A stretch of DNA of 27,790 nucleotides from Gnetum montanum (taxonomy: Eukaryota; Streptophyta; Gnetopsida; Gnetales; Gnetaceae). A model generated the notes under the pieces. That model was not told where the DNA came from. It searched no databases and saw only the letters and a program-made list of their open reading frames with translations. A program made the position numbers and the translations under genes. The stretch lies in contig MNCI01007728.1 in NCBI GenBank assembly GCA_015680685.1, forward strand, positions 1 to 27,790, read 5' to 3'. Numbering within the stretch: position 1 is the stretch's first letter; every line of letters starts with the position of its first letter. Positions 1 to 10,536 of the stretch are shown here, one piece after another.

Positions 1-510
1 CTCTTATGAATTGATAAACCAGATATAATGGGTGATCTTCTTCATTTTCTAGTTTTCACTCCACTACTTGTTCCCAATTTAGAAACTTTCTTTTCTTCTT
101 TTTCTGATGAAGAATCAGTCTTAGAATCTAGAATATCTTTTGAAACTTTGAAACTTTCCAAACTGGCATATCTTTTGGTTTAGTTATGTTAAGTTCTTTA
201 ACCTTAGACATTTTTACAATTGAATTTTCTTTATTTACCCCATTAATGCCATCCAATTGTGCACAACTTCACATCCATTTTTAGTAAATTCGTTCTTTTT
301 ATTATTGTGAATTTCTATACCTTCTTTCTAGTCTTCCTTGTGTTAAGCATTTTCTGACTTTTATAGACTGCTTCTCTTACTTAACCCATTTGTCAGTCTT
401 TCCACTAACATTATCAAGTAATCAATCTACCACAATCACAACTTGGCTAGATAAAATCATTTACGAGACAAGGTATTCAGCTGCTATGTGTTACACTTTA
501 TATACTAATC

Positions 511-532
511 CTTGATTTTGTTGTGATTGCAG
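511..532 (+). promoter_or_regulatory. Candidate 3' splice acceptor upstream of ORF3 remnant (element A)
   Basis: A T-rich stretch ending in TTGTGATTGCAG lies 8 bases before an ATG at 541. The equivalent place in element B (TTTGTGTGATTATAG, ending at 9060, directly before ATG 9061) is clearly related. Its retention in two diverged copies suggests a real acceptor used to make a spliced subgenomic mRNA, as is known for third ORFs of some Athila-type elements. No donor was identified. Confidence 0.35.
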
Positions 533-540
533 TGGGGATC

Positions 541-615
541 ATGGACCAGAAGTGAGACTATCTTCACCAAGAAGAATGCAACACTATCACTCGTGGGAGA
601 CTATTCATAATATCT
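541..615 (+). pseudogene. ORF3 N-terminal remnant (element A)
   Basis: ATG at 541 begins a frame that aligns by eye with the ORF3 start of element B (9061): both follow the acceptor-like site and begin ATGG-CC, followed by an A-rich AAG/AGAC stretch. Here the frame meets TGA at its fifth codon, so it is dead. Only about 330 bp separate this start from the LTR, so nearly all of ORF3 is absent or unrecognisable. The 3' limit given is arbitrary. The function of the parent protein is unknown. Confidence 0.3.
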
Positions 616-865
616 GGATCTCTACTACCTCTCCCTCATTCTTCTATTGCCAAGAAGGGTTAGATGTCCATTAGATCCAAGGGTGTTCTTCCATGTTGTC
701 ATGAACACTCAAATTTTGTACACAATTGTATGCTCGGGCACTTCTGTATTTATCTGTTTTCTTTGTGTCACTCTGCATGCCAGTCAAACATTCCATACCT
801 CCTAATATATTTTTAAGGGACTTATTCGTCTTCTTCTTTACTCAAGGACAAGTTTTCATTTAGTT

Positions 866-874
866 GTGGGGGTA
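866..874 (+). other. Polypurine tract of element A
   Basis: GTGGGGGTA stands directly before the LTR start TGATGA and is identical to the tract at 9655-9663 in element B. It is the expected primer site for plus-strand DNA synthesis. The bases upstream (CTCAAGGACAAGTT) also match those of element B (CTCAAGGATGAGTT). Confidence 0.7.
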
Positions 875-1732
875 TGATGAATTGTGTTTTTCATCATAAG
901 CTCTGATATCGGAGTATCCGCGATATCAGGTACACAATATTGTAGCCCAAGATGCGATATCAAGCATTTGATATCGTAGGGTTACTCTTGGGCCTATAAA
1001 TACATCCATTGGACACACGATTCAGGGGTAGTTTTAGAAGTTAAGTAGCAAAACTCTTGTAGTTTGTTCATTTGAGAGTTAGAATATTTTCCAAGTGCCC
1101 GTAGCAGGAGGTCGAAGTGTGATCAGATCTTTATTCAAGCATTGATGTACCTGAGCACACCATTATGTTGGCAATAAAGATGAACTCTTTGATTCATCCT
1201 TGCAACACTTGAGACTTTCTTTCTTTATGCATTTACATATTGTGTTCTCATGCAGTTTACATTAATGTTATTCATCCAACAATTAATTTTGATTAATTAA
1301 GCAACTGTTTAAAATACATACGCATGACCCCTTCAAACACACGTGTGACACTTGGTAGCTTAGAAATGGTTAGCATTTGACAACCCACCAGTGTTTACAC
1401 GAAGTTCAGGATGTGTTCGGGAAGTGGGGATTGTTACTTGTTTTAGGCTAGATTAGATAATAGTTCACTTAACACTTAATTACTCTCACTTTTATTCTTG
1501 TTTTAGGTGATCAATTGATAAAACACAAAATAATAAAAATCTTATGCCTCAGTTGCACCTAACCATACACTTGCATTTCACAAGTGAGACTTGGAAGACA
1601 ATGAACAAACAACATGAACTCACTATTTAGCCCTAGCGTACTTGGTAATTAAAGTTTGAGAAATTTGACTAGATCGCACGTGAACGCTTGTGATTTGTAT
1701 GGTTGGGTGTAGGGGTACCTTGCCACTTATCA
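875..1732 (+). repeat. 3' LTR of element A (858 bp)
   Basis: It begins TGATGA and ends in TTATCA, a one-base variant of the inverted terminal TGATGA...TCATCA seen in the other LTRs. U3 carries two GATATC-based inverted repeats (903-929 and 955-976), a TATAAATA box at 995-1002 and AATAAA at 1173-1178, 178 nt after the TATA box. The 3' end (GTGTAGGGGTACCTTGCCAC) is nearly identical to the LTR ends of element B and of the solo LTR at 16590. Confidence 0.85.
903..1002 (+). promoter_or_regulatory. U3 promoter block: GATATC inverted repeats plus TATA box
   Basis: CTGATATCG (903-911) and CGATATCAG (921-929) form 9-bp inverted arms. CGATATCA (955-962) and TGATATCG (969-976) form a second pair of 8-bp arms. 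GATATC occurs four times in 71 bp. TATAAATA follows at 995. This is the likely RNA polymerase II promoter of the LTR; the palindromes are plausible binding sites or stem-loops, which is inference. Confidence 0.5.
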
Positions 1733-2218
1733 CTATGATATCTCGTCTATATCTAAGGTACTTTAATGCAGTACATTATAGGAAAATTTGCTATTGATAT
1801 TCAGTTTTATTTGTATTGCATAGCCAATATATTCATTCTTCACAAGGATTTTTGAGCTATTTACCTATTTCAACTCGTAGATGATGAGATCCCATTCATG
1901 CTCTATTAATTATGCATTGTAAATGATGAGGAATAACAATAGATAAATAACATACCTTTGAATTAAGGTATTACCTGATACTATTTAATTAGAAATATTT
2001 TTTAGTTTCTACATTTTCCTAAAGTTTTTGAAATACTGCTTATTTTACCAATATATAAACTTGGTTAGGAATAATGTCCTCATGAATATTATGTTTATTA
2101 AGTCAAAGAACTCCCTCATGAAATCATCTTTTATCATGGTTTTTTTAGAGTATTCCTTGAGCCTTCCCTTTCTTTCTCAATCCTTTTATTCATGTATTGA
2201 AGCTATGATGTAATACAC
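1733..2218. other. No gene seen
   Basis: AT-rich sequence between element A and an LTR scrap. Short open frames are present but none has recognisable protein similarity or coding-like composition. It may be old flanking DNA or an eroded repeat. Confidence 0.5.
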
Positions 2219-2545
2219 TAATGAGTGGCAAGAGTTCCCAATCACTACTTATGTTAGCTTAATGGGTATGGTTAAGTATGATTTAAGCATAAAATAGTTT
2301 CATTTTTATTATTAACATATTAGAATAATAAAATGAATTAGAATATTACATTTTAACTAACTATGTGCCAAAGGGTAATCTAAGTTATCCTAAGCATGGA
2401 GCATCCATTCCCACTTTCTGTTCCCATCCTCAATTTACACTAATGTTGTTAGATTACCAACTAGTTATTGTTAGGTGTACTAAGTACCCATTGTTGGGGT
2501 TACCAAGTGTTAATATTTTATGTTTGAATTGGTATCTCCATGCAT
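2219..2545 (-). repeat. Decayed partial LTR of the element C family, minus orientation
   Basis: Starts TAATGAGTGG, a one-transition variant of the TGATGAGTGG that begins the element C LTRs at 3529 and 22308. It follows the same order of landmarks: a GGTTAAGTATG...AGCATAA segment, TTCATTTTTAT, a cccact/cccatcct segment, a TTGTTAGATTACCAA segment and a GTGTACTAAGTA segment. Similarity fades after about 2545. No internal region follows it, so it is a solo or truncated LTR. Confidence 0.5.
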
Positions 2546-3528
2546 AACTACTCAAATAAAGACTCTAAACAACTAACTTAATCACGATATGTAAGCACTT
2601 GTTGATTGTTACAAGAAAACGAAATAAAAATGATAGAGCCTACCTATCATGGACTAAAATAATGTTCTTTTCACCATTCCATTGCATGTATTTATGGACT
2701 TTTATTAATATTAAGATGTTGCATTTATAACATAGTAACTAGAGTTATAGTGGACTATAATTTTCATTATTCATCATTCCTAAAACAAGGGCTATGCAAG
2801 CATTTTCTAATGAAACATCGTCTTAGCCTAAAGCTTCCCAACATAAGATATTTGATGTTTTATCAAACATACTCATTAATGTGGATTGTAAAGCTCATTA
2901 CTTTTATATTGTTGAAAACATAAATTGTGTTATAGGAAACCATAGTAGCAAATCCCTCCATGCCACACATTTCCCGAGAACCTTGCATGGCTAAGAATAG
3001 CATGGTGCTTTCACAAGATAAATTGAAAACGCTATAGGGCAACACCAAAAATACTCAGTAATGCCTTGGAATTTATTGAATAAAACCCATCATGGTAAAA
3101 AAATACTAAATGGAATATTCCTAAGAAAAAGTCCAAGCTCCTTAGCGCAATGTGAACAATATAATAAAATATGTAGGATAGTGATCTAAAAATCATGTCT
3201 ACACAATATGACCAAAAGCATGACACAATGAATGAAATTATCAACTCTAGCAAATGTAATGCAATATAAAGAGAAAGAATCAATCAACAAACAACATTCT
3301 AATCCTTGGAGAGTAGACGAGCAATAGTGATGTAGCTTTCTAGCAAAATAAATTCATTTCTAAACCAAAGTGCCATAGATGTATGAATGCCAAGGTAAGT
3401 GATGTAGAGTATGAACAACCTAATTTCTTTTATAGGAAGATCATTTCCATACTTTCCCAACCACTTCAAGTTGAACTAGAGTGAACTAAATAGCTTAGAT
3501 AGTTTTTAATTTTTCACACAATAGCTAC
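2546..3528. other. No gene recognised
   Basis: AT-rich. A hydrophobic minus-strand open frame (3032-3283) and a neighbouring one (2863-3048) are present, but neither resembles a known family to me and the composition could give such runs by chance. The segment ends in GCTAC directly before the LTR at 3529. Confidence 0.4.
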
Positions 3529-4426
3529 TGATGAGTGGTGGGTGGTCCCTATACCTAGCCATATGAATCACAAGCATTCACATGTGATCTAGTTGAATTT
3601 CGTGGACTTATCTAAGTGGCCAATATTTCTAAATGGTGAATTATGTAGTTGTAAGTCACACTTCTGTTAATATGCGTATACGGTTAAGTGTGGTTGAAGC
3701 ATAACATGTTCATTTTTATATATTTTTAATTATTTTTTCTTTCTTGCTAAATGATTGAATGAATAAATATTTAATGATTAAATTAATTGACTAACTAATT
3801 ACTTTATTAACTAACTATCCTAATGTAGAGTATCTGTTCCCACTTACTATACACATCCTNCCTATCCTAATGTAGAGTATCTGTTCCCACTTACTATACA
3901 CATCCTGAAGCTATATTAATGCTATTAGGTTACCAAGTGCCTACTATTGGGTGTACTAAGTAGTCCCTGCTATGGTTAGCAAGCATCATTATGCTATTCT
4001 TGAAGTAGTCGTATTTATGTTGCTTATGAACAAGAATATTAATTACTTAATGACAAGAATGTAAATTGCATATAAAGTAAAGTGCTAAGAAGTAGAATTA
4101 TGCTAATCTAAGTACTGCAATGGATAGAGGAAATCTTGATTTTATTTGCACTTGAATAAAATGTTATACAATATCTTAGATCCACATTGTGGGCACTCAA
4201 AGGGAAAATATTCTAACTTTCGCTGGAAGAAATTACTAGAATTCGACTAAGGATATGACCAAAAGTGCCCTAAATGCGAGGGGTGTGCACATATATATAG
4301 TCAATGATTGCATCAACATTAAAGTACATGTGTCAATGCATCATAATGTGCATTGATGAAGATACATCAATGGGGTTGCATTGATGAGAGTACATTGACA
4401 CAACCTATCTTATTGATGGTTCATTA
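3529..4426 (-). repeat. 3' LTR of element C
   Basis: On the plus strand it reads TGATGAG...TTCATTA, the reverse of the family termini with one transition at the 4426 end. It matches the 5' LTR copy at 22308-22755 over about 450 bp. The complement carries a TATATATA box (4291-4299) and AATAAA (4141-4146). An inverted repeat with 8-bp arms TCAATGCA/TGCATTGA lies at 4333-4356, upstream of the TATA box in the element's direction. Its length is inflated by an assembly duplication at 3815-3906; without that it would be about 851 bp, in line with 856-873 bp for the LTRs of element B. Confidence 0.8.
3815..3906. other. Assembly join: identical 45-bp copies either side of one N
   Basis: Bases 3815-3859 and 3862-3906 are identical, with N at 3860 and one C between them. 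The corresponding place in the other LTR copy (about 22600-22645) has the segment once. This is best explained by two contigs whose overlapping ends were joined without merging, not by a biological repeat. Confidence 0.9.
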
Positions 4427-4433
4427 CACCTCC
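4427..4433 (-). other. Polypurine tract of element C
   Basis: The minus strand reads GGAGGTG directly before the 3' LTR. Further upstream the minus strand has CTTGAGGATGA, matching the CTCAAGGATGAG that precedes the polypurine tract of element B. This fixes the element orientation as minus. Confidence 0.55.
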
Positions 4434-4740
4434 ATGACTAACTAAAAAATCATCCTCAAGTAAACAAAATTAGGATCAAGTTTCTTACAAAATTTAGGAA
4501 AATATGAAACTTATTGACAAATAGGAAAATTGACTTTAATTAACTCTAAGTGTCAGATTATATAATTTTACACAAATGAGTGTTCTTATACAACAAGTTG
4601 GACACTTAGATAAAACTTTTGTAGGCACCTATTGAATGGACAAAGACGTGATGAAGTCTCATATGATGCTTGGAGGTGGAGGTTTTTGTAGCTCAGATGG
4701 TCCTTCATCACATCTTAATGCTATTGGAGGCCAAGGCTAC
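4434..4740 (-). pseudogene. 3' tail of element C: last ORF3 codons and non-coding end
   Basis: This is the part of element C cut off from the rest by element B. If one copy of the presumed target duplication is removed, the ORF3 frame from 10542 continues without a stop for about 20 codons, with a proline-rich PPPPS segment, to a TGA at 4661-4659. The remaining 225 bp to the polypurine tract are AT-rich and non-coding. The continuity of the frame supports this being a single gene split by insertion. Confidence 0.45.
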
Positions 4741-5596
4741 TGATGAAGCACTAGGCAATTGATGCGTTGACTAGGCTACATATACGGGGCCCCGTATACG
4801 AGGTCACGTCGACGTGGCCTCATTTATGCAGAGCCTATTTCAGCCTATAAATAAGTGGCCCTCCACTACAGCTAGGTATCTTTTTGTCATTTGTGGTGAA
4901 GCTCTTGCAGTTTTTTCTTGTAGGAGATAGAATATTTTTCCAGTGCATGCCCACAGTGTGATGCTTGTAATTGTGCGGCACCTTTATTCGAGTGTCACGT
5001 ACTTGGACGCACACATGACAGGAAATAAAGATCGAGATTACTTCATCATTGCAACATTCACTTAGTTTTAATTATTTAATTATTATTATTATTTATTATT
5101 GTTATTTATTATTTTCTTAGTTAATATTTATTTATCATCATTTACTATTCTTGTTGTTAAATGCAGAATGAGTACAGCTTAATCACAAGCATTTAAGTGT
5201 GACTACTTGGCAACCCAATAGCATACCTAGGATCTACGCTTGGTAATCCCAGTAGTCGTCGTGCATGAGGTCTAAGATGTGTACGGATGATTAAGAAATG
5301 GATGCTCATTGCACTTATGTTAACTTAGACTTCATTTCCTATTACTCATTAGTTTAATCAAGATTATGTTCCATTGTCTCTAGGAGTAGCACTAGTTTAG
5401 GATCACATTATACGCCTCACTCTGGACTAAGCCATACGTGACAAAGCAAATAGTAGTCTAGGTGGGAAGATAGCGAACTGCGATCAACGTGTAACTATCT
5501 AGATACCACAACTAGCCTGTCCACGGAGTTCAACCGGATCGTGCGTGAACGCTCGTATTCATATGGTTGAGTGTAGGGGTACCTCGCCACTCATCA
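4741..5596 (+). repeat. 5' LTR of element B
   Basis: Starts TGATGAAGCACTAGGCAA and ends CCACTCATCA. It contains a palindrome block (4781-4816), TATAAATA at 4846-4853 and AATAAA at 5024-5029 (178 nt after TATA). One base (T) separates its end from the PBS. Confidence 0.9.
4781..4853 (+). promoter_or_regulatory. U3 palindromes and TATA box, element B 5' LTR
   Basis: TATACGGGGCCCCGTATA (4781-4798) is a perfect 18-bp palindrome. CACGTCGACGTG (4805-4816) is a perfect 12-bp palindrome. TATAAATA follows at 4846. The 3' LTR has the same region at about 9700-9810 with decayed palindromes and TATAAACA. This is the expected promoter position of the element. Confidence 0.6.
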
Positions 5597-5597
5597 T

Positions 5598-5615
5598 TGG
5601 CACCGTTGCCGGGGA
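5598..5615 (+). other. Primer-binding site, tRNA-Asp type
   Basis: TGGCACCGTTGCCGGGGA follows the LTR after one base. It matches the complement of the 3' end of plant tRNA-Asp(GUC), TGGCGCCGTTGCCGGGGA, except for one G-to-A transition. This PBS is characteristic of Athila/Tat-branch elements. Confidence 0.85.
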
Positions 5616-5743
5616 CAGTGTTAGTTATCTAGATTAGTTATATCATACAAGATCATTGTATAAGGAATTAACGATACATCTTTTAGGAAGAAAAAAAAGA
5701 TATAATATTTTTTTTACAAAAATTCACACACAATTCCACAACC

Positions 5744-7338
5744 ATGCCTCTCCTACAAGACTATAATAATGCCACATCTAGTGAGGTAGTTCATTGGAGA
5801 ACCAACGAATATTATGACAATGAAGATTGGAGTACGCAACCCGAGGTTGGGGTTTCTTATAAACATAATCGAAGACAACATTGTCCCAACGCATGAAAGC
5901 ATAACTTACCTGATGATGATGAACCCCTACTGGCCACTACAAGCTTAACAGAAATACAAGAGGTTGTTCGAATAGCTCGCAGGCATCGTAAGGAAAGTTG
6001 TCTACCCATGCTTGATTTAAACACCTTTTCCAAGTTTTTAGGAGGCTATGATTCAAATCTGCTATAACATTTACAAGCCTTCTATGATGCCTGTACATGG
6101 AACAAGATTGGTAATGGGTGGCAAAAAATTAAGCTATTTCCTTTAACACTCATTGGCCAAGAAAAAGTATGGTATAGGTCATTAAAAACAAAATCAATTC
6201 GATGTTGGCCAACAATGGTAGAAATTTTTAATGAAAGATATCAAACCTATGCGAGAGTGTCAGCCTTAAGGAGAAAAATCCAAGAATGGAAACAAGCGCA
6301 ACATGAACCCTTGGACATGGCCTTGGAATGATATTATGCACTGTTAAACAACTACCCAGGCCATGGGTTTTTCAAGGAGAGGCTAATGTACCATATCATA
6401 AATGGGCTCTGTAATGAAACAAGGGAGACCCTAGGGATGTACACCCAAGGTCAACTATATGAGCTACAAACCTATCAATTCCAAGAGCTTATTAAGCGGA
6501 TAACAAAAGAAGAAGGAGAAATAACTAAATGGGAGAGTGTTGAAAGTTCTCAACAAGACCAAAATCTCAACTTAACAAGGGTCTATGATCATAAAGAGGA
6601 AAAATCCACTTACTTCAAGGAGGTGGAATAATCTTTGCCAATCCTACAATTACTGGATGAAATTGAGGCAAAGATCAATAAGATGAAGGATTGGGTACAT
6701 GAAAGATGTAGAGAATATGCCAACATTATTAGAGGAAGAACTATGCCAAATCGAGAAATAGGACAGGACACCACGTGATAATTGAAACAAAGGGTAGAAG
6801 AGAATAAGGATAAGAACTCAACTGCCAATCATACGTATCAATGTAACGTTTGTCTGTACAATCACCCAAAGGCCAATGTCCAGTTTTGTCACATTTACAT
6901 GAGCATTGGGGAGGAATGCTACATCTAGATTTCGTAAAAAAATATTAGGTTTAACCAAAGTGGTAAGAACCTCAGTCGTGGGGGAGGCCACTGCCCACTG
7001 GACCATACCCTTCATATGTCCCAACGCCAAATGCTTATTATGTACAACAACCTATTTCTCCAACAAGATTAGCATCCTCTACCTCACCTCATCGTTATCA
7101 TTCTCCCGGGTACTATCCACCCATGTCCTCTCCAACAAGATCACCACCTCATGTGCCTTACACTTCTTCTCAACCTCAATATTCTCATACTTCACCCTCT
7201 TCTACATCACTGCCAACTATGCCAGAAGATTTTGCACCACAACACCAACCCACAAACGTTACTTGTGCTGCTACTGTCAATAGTAGTGGAGGTCCTTCAC
7301 AACATCGAAGGCATCCCTTCTTTAGATGTGACTATTGA
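5744..7338 (+). pseudogene. gag: Degenerate gag of element B
   Basis: ATG at 5744 opens a frame that stays coding-like for about 390 codons, despite stops at codon 51 (5894), 108 (6065), 196 (6329), 296 (6629) and tandem stops near 6778. The middle (about 6000-6550) is a retrotransposon gag capsid-like domain, with landmarks FSKFLGGYD, LQAFYDAC, W-KIKLFPLTL, E--NERYQTYAR and a conserved stretch after YHIINGLCNETRETLG. The same landmarks occur in gag of element C near 20520-21190. A zinc-knuckle remnant lies at 6842-6889 (C-x2-C-x3-H-x7-C, so spacing is altered). After a frameshift, a proline/serine/threonine-rich linker runs from about 7031 to 7338. Gag normally packages the element RNA into virus-like particles; this copy cannot encode a full protein. 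Confidence 0.8.
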
Positions 7339-9029
7339 AAGGGACACCACAGTTCAGAAACCACTGCATACGCCAACTCAGCACAAATCCAACATTGTGG
7401 TACATCTTCCTCTTCGAACCCAACGCCTCATGTTACCTCATCAAGGCCACTACTCAATACTCCAACAACCATGGGGTCCAATGAATATTGCCACATGGGG
7501 AGACATGTTGATCCTTGCATACCATCTTACGGTGACAAGTACCATAGTGGGTCAACTCCTTATAAATTAACTACATCTTATAACTTGCCCCACTATGTCA
7601 ACTCTAATCAAGTGTGTGAACCCCAATTTGGTAAGTATAGCTAGGTCCCAATATTTCCAACATGCAAGGATCCCCACCTTCCATTTATTAATTCTAGCCA
7701 TGCTCAATCGTTTAGCTATGGGGGATATCCTCCATTCTAATAACACAGAATTAATAAATGTTTTTCCATTTCTGTAATTTTTCAATTTTTTGTTTTCCAG
7801 TTTTTGACCTTTTAATTTATTGTTTTATCTTTTTGACTTTTTATCTTTTTATGAGTAATCTCATCCATGAATAAAACACTCATGTGGCTCATTGGTTGAG
7901 GTGTTATTCTATGCTATCAAGTCTCAGGTGACTAATTATTTGAACAACGAGCCCATCAAACCCACCCAACCATTCTATTAATAAGAGGTTCTACTCTTTG
8001 GTACGATGATATTATTGATATCATTAAAACTTAAAGTAATTTTATGCTCATTATGCCCAGAGTGAAAAATGATGGACTAAGAGGAAATGACTAGGGTGTG
8101 ACATCAAGGGGAGTTGTGGATTCTTTTTGGTGACATCTATAGGTGCTATCATGCAGCTTGGTTGTACTAAGATCCTTGTAGATCTAATGAAAAATGGGAG
8201 TAAGAGTATTAAAGGCACCCAATAAAGAAGAGCTTTTCAAGAAAAAAAAAGAGAGAAAAGAAAAAAAAACAAAAAAAAAGAGAGAGAGAAGAGAGTGTGC
8301 CACAATGGCCAAACAAAAAAAAATTGCTGCAAAGAAATTCCAAGTCACTCCTCCCTTGCACAAAACGCCAAGTGATTGTACACCTTGTTGTCATGGTGCT
8401 CTTATGGTTGTCTATCATTGGATGAAACAATGCGATGTCACTACTCGGAGGAATGGACTTGGTCTTGATTTTGGAATGACGAGCTAATGACACATTAATC
8501 ATGCCCTACACTCAAGATTCATTATGTCCTAAGTCAGTTACCTCACGTCCCAATCTTTTCAATCCCTTCTCCGATTCATTCCATCTTGCTGTTCATGTAT
8601 TTGTGACTCGTGTCTTGTATAGCATTGATTTCATTCCTCATCATGGTGGTATCAACATGTGTTTGTTTTGTTGCATTGGTATAGATTACATTTAACCCTT
8701 CTAGTGCCTATGGACATCTTGAGGTGTGGTTACGCAAGGGCATATAGGTTGGAACTTGCTTTGGGGAGGACCCACTTGCGTGACTTTTGTAATTTTTTGT
8801 TGTTGCACACCACCACATCATCTTATACCCTTCGAGTATTTCATTGCCATATCTATTCTTTCCTTTGTCATCATTTTATCAAACATTCCTCAAAACCAGG
8901 TCCGACATTGAACTTTTAGGGCAACTTCCTTGAAAAATTTCTAACTCTAAAATCACACTAAGTAAAGAATGCAACATTTATTAAAGGCAATGAGTAAGGT
9001 ATGAAATCATTGAACTTTTTTCAATAACC
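7339..9029 (+). other. Internal spacer of element B where pol would lie; no coding domain recognised
   Basis: About 1.7 kb between gag and ORF3 in place of the roughly 4-5 kb pol of a full element. No protease, RT, RNase H or integrase motif was found in any frame. A segment near 8126-8190 reads like a short protease-area relic, but too weakly to call. An A/G-rich low-complexity tract lies at about 8236-8297. Open frames here look like chance runs. Confidence 0.55.
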
Positions 9030-9060
9030 TTACTAATAATTGATCTTTGTGTGATTATAG
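9030..9060 (+). promoter_or_regulatory. Candidate 3' splice acceptor before ORF3 (element B)
   Basis: A T-rich stretch ending TTTGTGTGATTATAG stands directly before ATG 9061. It matches the place and sequence of the acceptor-like site at 511-532 in element A. The equivalent bases in element C (about 13257-13270, minus) read ...TGTGCTTGAAA before its ATG, so the AG is lost there. A spliced mRNA for ORF3 is inferred, not shown. Confidence 0.4.
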
Positions 9061-9177
9061 ATGGCCCCTAAAAGAAGACAACAAGAAGGACCTTCTCAAG
9101 GTGCAATCAAACGACCTGCGGGAGGCAGAGACCAAGGACCTCATGCAGAACATGCAGAGCAGAGGGCAATCATTTAG
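9061..9177 (+). pseudogene. ORF3 N-terminal fragment (element B)
   Basis: ATG 9061 starts a 38-codon frame beginning MAPKRRQQEGPSQG, ending at TAG 9175-9177. The basic MAPKR-type start is the same as that of the degenerate ORF3 of element C (MTPKRGPQ at 13256, minus), and such starts occur on additional ORFs of plant Athila-like elements. Coding-like sequence continues only weakly and in several frames to about 9550. Compared with the roughly 900 codons in element C, this copy is heavily deleted. Function unknown. Confidence 0.5.
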
Positions 9178-9654
9178 CATCCATCATGAAACTCCTATTA
9201 CTGCATAATCTATCCAAGCAAAGGGATGAGAGGTTAGGGCCCAAGCTTATGAAGAGGAATGATAGCTATTTGTGGCATGGCATGTCAAGGCCAATCAAGT
9301 GTTCCCACAGTTGTCGTGTCCATGAAAAGTGCCGACTCCATCAAACATTGGAAAATCAGCATGGATAGCTCATAATCCATAGATAGAAGAAAAGAAATGT
9401 TAAGCACTTCTTCAATGGTATCAATCTTAGAAGCCTGGCGTGCAGGACAAAGGAAAGGGACCCATGGAGGAGCCACCACTATCGAGAACCCCACGAGTTC
9501 CACAAGTTTTGTGTCTTTGTCCAAATTTTGTTTAATCCTCCACTGCGACATGAATAAATTCCTAGTCAGTTAATAATCCCATACCTATCCACTGTGTATT
9601 CAATTGAGCTTGTTCCTCACTTTCTTTGACTCAAGGATGAGTTGTTATTCATTC

Positions 9655-9663
9655 GTGGGGGTA
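9655..9663 (+). other. Polypurine tract of element B
   Basis: GTGGGGGTA directly precedes the 3' LTR, as in element A, with CTCAAGGATGAG about 25 bp upstream. Confidence 0.75.
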
Positions 9664-10536
9664 TGATGAAGCACTAGGCAATCGATGCATCGACTAGGCC
9701 ACGTATATGGGGCCCTGTATACCCGGCTGCGTCGATGCAACCCCGTCGACATATCACTCCATGCGTCGATGTGGCCCCGTTTACGTAGAGCCTATTTTAG
9801 CCTATAAACAAGTGGCCCTCCACCACACCTAGGTATCATTTTGTCATTTGTAGTGAAGCTCTTGCAATTTTTTCCTGCAGGAGATAGAATATTTTCCCAG
9901 TGCATGCCCACAATGTGATGCTTGTAATTGTGCGGCACCTATATTTGAGTGTGACGTACTTGGACACACACATGACCAGAAATAAAGATCGAGATTACTT
10001 CATCATTGCAGCATTCACTTAGTTTTAATTGTTTAATTTTTATTGTTATTTATTATTTTCTTAATATTTATTTATCATCATTTACTATTCTTGTTATTAA
10101 ATGTGCAATGAGTACGACTTAATCACGAGCATTTAAGTGTGACTACTTGGCAACCCAGTAGCGTACCTAGGATCTGTGCTTGGTAATCCCAGTAGTAGTC
10201 ATGCATGAGATCCAAGATGTGTACGAATGATTAAGAAACGGATTCTCATCGCACTTAGGTTAACTTAGACTTCATTTCCTATTACTCATTAGTTTAATCA
10301 AGATTATGTTCCATTTTCTCTAGGAGTAGCACTAGTTTAGGATCACATCATACGCCTCACTTTGGACTAAACCATATGTGACAAAGCAAATAGTAGTCTA
10401 GGTGGGAAGATAGCGAACTGCGATCAACATGTAACTATCTAGATACCACAACTAGCTTGTCCACGGAGTTCGACTGGATCATGCGTGAACGTTCGTATTC
10501 GTATGGTTGAGTGTAGGGGTACCTCGCCACTCATCA
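9664..10536 (+). repeat. 3' LTR of element B
   Basis: Direct-repeat partner of 4741-5596, TGATGA to TCATCA, 873 bp. The U3 palindromes are eroded by C/T and G/A changes. The TATA box is TATAAACA (9803-9810) and AATAAA lies at 9981-9986, still 178 nt downstream. Differences from the 5' LTR are mainly transitions, consistent with decay of methylated CpG and CpNpG sites. Confidence 0.9.

Larger units (their letters stand above)
1..1732 (+). mobile_element. Element A: 3' end of an Athila-like LTR retrotransposon, cut by window edge
   Basis: The left edge holds the last part of the internal region (1-874) followed by a polypurine tract and a full 3' LTR (875-1732). The order splice-acceptor-like site, short ORF3-like start, polypurine tract, LTR matches that of element B at 9030-10536, so the two belong to the same family. 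No gag or pol is visible here because the 5' part lies outside the window. Bases 1-510 hold no recognisable coding sequence. The 5 bp after the LTR are CTATG; the matching upstream duplication cannot be tested. Orientation and boundaries are well supported; clade assignment rests on similarity to elements B and C. Confidence 0.75.
4741..10536 (+). mobile_element. Element B: complete 5.8-kb gag-only Athila-like element nested in element C
   Basis: Two LTRs (856 and 873 bp) in direct orientation, both with TGATGA...TCATCA ends, flank 4.07 kb. PBS and polypurine tract lie where expected. Internally there is a degenerate gag and, near the 3' end, the start of ORF3, but no protease, RT, RNase H or integrase similarity. 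This layout resembles the TR-GAG class of non-autonomous elements. Flanking 5-mers are GCTAC (4736-4740) and GTTGC (10537-10541), differing by two transitions, as expected for an aged target-site duplication. The insertion lies inside ORF3 of element C. By hand, the last ~440 bp of the LTRs differ at roughly 30 positions, mostly transitions. Confidence 0.85.

Noticed and set aside
903-976. Regularly recurring GATATC units as a CRISPR-like array
   Set aside because: Units are only 6-9 bp, arranged as inverted pairs inside an LTR U3 in a plant genome.
3032-3283. Hydrophobic 83-codon minus-strand frame
   Set aside because: T-rich sequence readily gives Leu/Phe/Ile-rich frames; no conserved motif or neighbouring gene parts were found.
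8194-8502. Open frames on both strands with Lys-rich and Phe/Leu-rich stretches
   Set aside because: Both come from the purine-rich low-complexity tract at about 8236-8297 in the element B spacer.
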